NCBI GenBank assembly: GCA_003254885.1
Contig: QANT01000506.1
Span: 1-64,000 of the forward strand
DNA from: Purshia tridentata
Lineage: Eukaryota; Streptophyta; Magnoliopsida; Rosales; Rosaceae
Direction: 5' to 3'
DNA: 64,000 nt
Part shown: positions 58,448 through 64,000 of the stretch, piece by piece
Numbering within the stretch: position 1 is the first letter of the stretch
Layout of the letters: every line of letters begins with the position of its first letter
Program-made: the position numbers and the translations under genes
The notes under the pieces: model-generated
Told to the model about the DNA's origin: nothing
Seen by the model: the letters and a program-made list of their open reading frames with translations, nothing else
Databases searched by the model: none

Positions 58448-61077
58448 CCCAGTTTTATGGGTGCATTTAAGAGGGGGATGGATATGCATTTGTAACCCAT
58501 TACAAACAAGTGCACAACCTATATATAATATTATTCAAGAAATATTCATAGTACAAAAAGCATAGGAGGCATTCTCATTGGAGATAGAACTTTGGAAACT
58601 CTTTTACCGAAAGCTCATGATTTAATTATTAATGATTTTAATTTGAGACTGTTTCTCATCTCTAAAGTAGTGGGTTATTAGCAAGTTTGATTGACATTGT
58701 CTGCCAAATTCTCTTTGAATCTTTAGGGTTTTGGTTGCTTTGTCTCTAATCAACTAGTGTTAACACAAAACCCCACTTATGATTCTTCCCAATTCCTGTT
58801 ATTTTTAAGACTTTACCTCCACCAATCATTTTATAATCGACTAATAAGTTATCCCTTAAGCTTATATTCCTATAAATAATCAACCCCATCATATTTTTCA
58901 CTTCAAAAAGAGGTTGAAACAGTAAAAGTGAAACACGGTTACAGTTTCCCTTTTGAATTATAGAGATCCTTTGTTTCTTGGTTGCGTGAAAAATGAGGGA
59001 CAAAGCTGCCTATTACATAACACTAGCTAGGAGTAGTAGCTGCTAGGCTCATTATTAGGATAAATCTACTGTCGGATTTTCTCTAATTTCTGTAGAAAAT
59101 TTATGACCATTCATCTATTCAATAGTACTTGTTGCTAGTACCCAGATTTGAAACCATATCCAAATTTAAACCACTTGATTCCTTATTATAAGTTATAGCT
59201 AGAACGATTAATAAGCGTGAATTTTGAATTATTGTGGAGACTGCAGAGTATGTCAAATCGTTTATCAAAGCCAGAGAAAATAGAGGAAGACAAGTAACAG
59301 GCTCTGTTTGACAAAGTCTTCCAATGCGACAAGGGAGTATACAGTCTTTCTTTCGCAATCATCTCATTGCATTTGCACTAGAGTTTCTTGTTAGCCATTC
59401 CACCAAAATGGTTTTTTATGAGATGAGAAATGAAAATTAATATTTCCGCATAATGTTTTTGAATAAGCGAAAATATAAGTGATGAATTCATAACACTTTT
59501 TAAATATATAATATCAAATGGGAGAAAAATTTCAAAAGCAAATAAATAATTACTGAGTAAACACACGTGCGGCCGTGAATCACTGCGACAAAATTCCGAC
59601 ATGAGGGAGTGAAAAGGAAGATTGACCCTGGACCCTAGTAAAAAAGTAGAGTAAAACTAGTAACAGAGGGATTGTGGTGGGAACTGAACTGACATTTGGA
59701 AATGATTAGTGTTGAGGATTAATGCATGGATATAATCATAGAGATTGAATTATAATATGTATACATCATGATTAAACACAAAGAAAAGCACATTTGTTTT
59801 TGTAGTCATTGTGGGAAGCTCTTCTTTAATCTCTGGCTCTCTTTAGCCTCTTAGCTTTTGATTGATGATGATGGCACTTGTAGTCCACTTGGGTTTGCAT
59901 GTTACATTCTTACTTGCGACCATGTGACCATCACATTCTCACTTTCTGGCGACATCTTCCGACATTCACAAGTGTGAATCATGGCTTCTCATCAATTTCT
60001 CCACCACCATTAGATACAGAAAACAACCCTTTTCCCAAAATTAATCTACTCTGTTTTCGATCTTTACAGCCTATCTGTTTTGATCAGACATGTAAAGCTC
60101 ATCAAGTGTGTATGTAATAATGGCTTGGAAAGTGGCTGCCCTTTCATTTGTTCCAAAAAGCATTAGTTTTACTGTGATTTCACACCAAGCTTTGTTCAGT
60201 CATATTCCACAATCCACATACAGCAACCCATGATCCAAAATATTAATCATAAGACTCCATTTATGGGTGATTAGTGATTACTATTTTAGGTCTTTCTTTT
60301 GCCAAATTGGGTTGGGCTTCCTCTTCCAAAATGTTGCCATTTCAAATTTCAACACTTGTAGGTCAAGGCCCAGCATACCCTCATCAAATTCAAGGCTACT
60401 TTCTACCATGACTAGGGAACTGAACCCAGTGCCTTGCAGTTCAACACAAAGACACCATATCAAATGTGGTAATCAATTAGAGTGAAATTATCATCATGTC
60501 AACATGACCATGTTTCTTATCGTCTCCCTTATACCCGGTGAGACTCACGGTGATACAAAACATGATCTAAGATGTTTGGTATCGTCTCCCTCTTTCAAGT
60601 TAAGACATCGGTTTTTCAAACCTAAAATGAAACTTTCGCCAGATTTTATTTATTTTTTGAAATATTCATCCTTCAATTGTAATAAAATCATTCGCATAAT
60701 AAGAGAGACCCTCTCAATATGAAGAAAAAAGAAGTGCTAGTGGTAGATAAACCAGGAGAAACTGGTAGGTAACTGGCATAATGAGGTAAATTAAAGCTCA
60801 ACTCAATAATTTGTAATTTAGCAAATAGAAGAAAATGTTTTAAACGTCATGCACGACCAATGAACACACTTTGAACATGATATATACAACTACGGTAGGG
60901 AATAGGGATTGGAAGTGCAAGACCGATACAGATGTAACCTAACAAGGTCACTTTTGAAGGTGCAAGGGCTGCATTCCCACTCGAATAAACAACCATACTT
61001 AACATAAGTGAAAGGTGTGGTATTACAAAGTCCCATCCTGTGGGCTGATCTTATGGGGCGTGCATAGCATGCCAGTT

Positions 61078-63263
61078 TCAGTCATCATCATCATCTTCTT
61101 CATCGTCTTCCTACAATTGGACAAAATCAGTTAGGACGATCATCAGAGCAACGCCCGAGATGGAAAATATAGAGAAGACTTTTGCCATGGGAATATATTG
61201 AATTATCATCAGCAGCATTAAATCTATCAGAATATTACTGCCACCAGACACCAAAAACACTGATTACAAGGTGAGTACTCAGACAAGTTTACGGATTCAT
61301 GAAACTCTTCATTCATGTTCTATATCCAGATCACTGACCATCCAACCTAAAACGAGATTAGCAGGACCATCAACCACCCCTGTACTCATACAGCAAAGAA
61401 GATCTCTTTATCCTAAGGAAGTAGCTAGACTGCTAATTATCCTAGAAAAATCCTAGAATGCCTTCTTTTCTCATGTAAGAACAACCAGAAATAATATTAC
61501 ATCAACAATGATTCCCAAGTTCTTGTCTTGTTAGTGATTGGACTATGATGGCAAAAAGAAAATAATAAATCCCATGAGAATATGATTTGGACATTAAAGT
61601 AATTTATCATTTATAGCAGGAAGAATTCATTTTTGTTCAGGTAAAAACTGTGTAGTTGTATGGGACTGAAAGCAAAACTGGAGCATCTTCAACCATGACG
61701 TTCACAACAACATAAAATTGAGTTTCTTATACCAATAAATGTTGAAAATAAAATGGAGCTCATACATTCAATCTACTAACCAAGAGGTTGAATTGACAGA
61801 AACTTCAAGGCAAGTCTGATATGATATGAAGATCTTTTTAATATCAGATGAAAGATCAGAATGCTTGCAAGATATGGAAAACTATCAAAGAATCAATGTA
61901 ACAGCAGTGCTACAGTAAAAGGAGTCATAGCTTTGAAGATTACCTCCCCACTCTCCTCCTCTTCTTCCTCATTGGCATTGGATTTTGACCTTTCAGATTC
62001 TTCTTCATCATCATCATCTGTACCAACCTGATAGAGACAATGGTGTGTGAGGAAACTCAACTTAAAGAAAGAAGGAAGATTGGAAGGTTTGCTTTTGTTA
62101 AGGCACAGTTCAATTTACCTGTTTGTTGTTGTAAGCTTTCAAAATTTTTTCATACTCCGATTTCCTTTTTGCTGCTTTAGCTTCATATGGAGCTTTCTCC
62201 TACCCAGCCCAGTAAAAAAGATCAATTAGACAAAAAATGCAAGGCATCAATCGTGATCTGTGAGACAGGACTGAATCCACGGAACGAGAATTGAAACTTA
62301 CAGATACTGAGAAATTATATATCCTTTGCCCTACCCTTTTCAGACTAATTAATAATGTGCTAAATTTCCAACTTGGCACACCATTCAATATGCAAAATTC
62401 AAATTCCACTGTTCAGTTCTTTTAAGCCTTCAGGCCCCACGTAATACCAACCATGAAGGGCCCATTACCCATATGACATTGGCTAGGCTACACAACAAAG
62501 TTCCAAAGCCATCAAAATTGCTTTGTGCAAGGCCAGGTCCATCGAGAGCACATGATCTTGTCCACCATACATCCCAATATTATGAGGTTACTTCTAGAGG
62601 ATATTATAGTACTTACCGCAGGCGACAGAGATTTCCACTTTTCTCCGCCAGCTTTCCCCACCTTCATTTAAATCACCCGATAATCACATCAATATCCATT
62701 CCAGATGAAATGGCTAACTAAACCAGATGACAACACGATCTACTAAATGGAACTTAAAGTAAAATAGCTGCTTACAGCTGACACAGCTTTCACATTCGGA
62801 TGCTCTTTCTTGTAAATTGTCCTGAACTCTTCTCTGCAGTAATCAATTTAACAGTATCTTATTAAAGGATTCATAAGAATAGTCTAAAATGTTTCCCTAA
62901 CCCATCTGACATAAAAAGATACTTACAGGAAAACAAAGAATGCACTAGCAGGCCTTTTTGGTTTATTAGGGTCCTTCTTGCCCAATTTTGTGTTCTTGGC
63001 TAATTTTCTGCGGCTCTTGTCAGCCTCAATTGCTGCCTTTCGCTTTCCCACCTTTCTGAATTAATAAAAAACAAACATGAAATTACCTTTCAAAGAAATC
63101 TATTCACACCGGACACTCTCTAACCAATCATTAACCTAAGCTTCCACTCAACAAAGTTGTCAGGTTAATGTTAATTTCGTCCAAGCGATTACCTGTCCTC
63201 AACAGGCTTTAATACTTCTTTTTTCTCCTTCCTCACAGGTCCTTTCCCTTTGGAAACCTTCAT
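61078..63263 (-). CDS. HMGB1-like high mobility group protein, 7 coding exons
   Basis: Plant HMGB chromatin architectural protein that bends DNA without sequence preference and assists nucleosome remodelling. The ATG at 63261-63263 gives MKVSKGKGPVRKEKKEVLKP, and then VEDRKVGKRKAAIEADKSRR, the basic N-terminal domain typical of HMGB1-type members. The single HMG box follows: KDPNKPKRPASAFFVFLEEF, RTIYKKEHPNVKAVSAVGKA, GGEKWKSLSPAEKAPYEAKA, AKRKSEYEKILKAYN. The tail is strongly acidic (GTDDDDEEESE, EEEEEESGEEDDEEDDDDD), ending at TGA 61078-61080. Exons read 63193-63263, 62927-63055, about 62776-62840, 62624-62668, about 62118-62200, 61944-62027 and 61078-61110. The total is about 155 residues, near the normal plant HMGB size. 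An intron in the 5' UTR is likely, with its donor near 63833-63837. Confidence 0.92.
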
Positions 63264-64000
63264 TCTCAATAGACTGATTTCTGGCACAACACAATTCAGC
63301 TAAACATCACTGCCAAGTCCAACAAAACTTAAATTGAAAATGCAGTAACAATTGAAAAAAAATGGTAATGATGGCTTTTAATCAGATTACTAATATTTCC
63401 GATTTTCTTTTGAGAATGTTCTATTAGTGACCAAAGTCATGGAACCATCGTGTATGATCATACAGTTCTAACTCTAATAAAAGCATAACTACGTTGGATA
63501 GCTGAGAAAGTCTCAATAAACCAAGAACCGCTTACTGTAGCAATTGGCGATGGTTAAAGTCAAACTATTCACTTTTCAGACACTTAAGCAAGTTATACTG
63601 TTGACATAAGGTTGAAATTTTCTACTTTATTTTCTCAGGCCAAACCGAGTTCACACCCAGATCAAAGAAATACAACTGTAAAAATAGATTGATTATCAAC
63701 CCAGATGGTTGAATTGTCAAAAGGGTAATGAATTATATGAACAAATCATCCAAACAACTAAGACTGAAGAAAAACAATAAAATCAAGAGGCTAACTCTGA
63801 AAAAATAAAAAATAGAAACTACAAGAATCACATACCTCTTTTTCTGTACAGAAGGGAGCAACAACAGGGCCAAACAGAGAAGAACAATTACAGAGTAAAG
63901 CAAGTTAAGCAAACCTAAGACCAAAAAGTAAAGATATTTGTTGGAGGTCTTTAGGTCCAGTAGAGAGAGAGATGCCAAGAAGATTTTTGTGGGAGGCCTA
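63264..64000 (-). other. HMGB 5' UTR, leader intron and promoter edge
   Basis: Upstream of the HMGB start. A short leader (63264-63285) is preceded by an AT-rich stretch that looks like an intron. A donor-like GAG followed by GTATGT on the minus strand lies at about 63833-63841. The rest is probably leader exon and core promoter running off the window. Confidence 0.4.

Larger units (their letters stand above)
57288..61077. other. Gene-free spacer, 3' region of HMGB gene at right end
   Basis: AT-rich sequence with short unrelated frames only. It contains one micro-retroposon (57735-57779) and a 22-bp tandem duplication (58407-58447). The last 150 bp below 61077 are likely the 3' UTR of the HMGB gene. 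A TATA-like TTTATAAAAC near 57784-57793 has no recognised gene behind it. Confidence 0.4.

Noticed and set aside
1-64000. CRISPR arrays, operons, phage or bacterial systems
   Set aside because: The window is plant nuclear DNA. No regularly spaced repeats or prokaryotic gene layout were seen.

Overview
The window is nuclear DNA from a flowering plant, a woody eudicot by its character and possibly Rosaceae (that family call is an impression from protein similarity and repeat style, not a search result). It has short exons with GT-AG introns, AT-rich introns and spacers, plant-specific proteins (a plant-type phospholipase C pair, ELF4, CYP90A/CPD, MOS7/NUP88) and small plant transposons. All exon joins were read by eye.

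Layout, left to right. 1-2.19 kb: spacer. 2.19-6.93 kb (-): NFXL2-type zinc-finger protein with a RING-like N-terminus and a C-terminal membrane anchor. 7.43-10.91 kb (-) and 12.70-16.01 kb (-): two head-to-tail phosphoinositide phospholipase C genes, one PLC2-like and one PLC6-like. 17.85-19.66 kb (+): membrane-anchored or secreted cyclophilin with a GC-AG intron. 21.00-21.42 kb (-): intronless ELF4-type clock gene. 22.71-25.15 kb (-): CPRD49-like GDSL esterase. 26.89-31.26 kb (-): ABC1/ADCK atypical kinase of the ATH9 type. 35.55-37.17 kb (+): unnamed plant membrane protein of 210 residues. 38.0-40.5 kb: a broken copia retrotransposon between two 151/154-bp direct repeats. 41.00-46.72 kb (+): NUP88/MOS7. 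48.34-52.10 kb (-): CYP90A1/CPD, a brassinosteroid P450. 52.1-61.0 kb: gene-poor stretch with a Harbinger-type MITE, a complete 344-bp TRIM retroelement and a foldback element. 61.08-63.26 kb (-): HMGB1-like chromatin protein.

The genes are ordinary, independently transcribed plant genes. Apart from the tandem PLC pair I see no functional cluster, and I found no convincing new multi-gene system. The most notable signal is at small scale. At seven places a very short insertion (13-73 bp) containing a poly(A) or poly(T) run lies between two copies of a 13-17 bp sequence. This is the signature of target-primed reverse transcription by extremely 5'-truncated retroposons. In six of the seven the base just before the A-run is C. 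Further points of interest are the long direct repeats around the copia fragment, the TRIM with a recognisable primer-binding site, the MITE inside a CPD intron, and the GC-AG intron.
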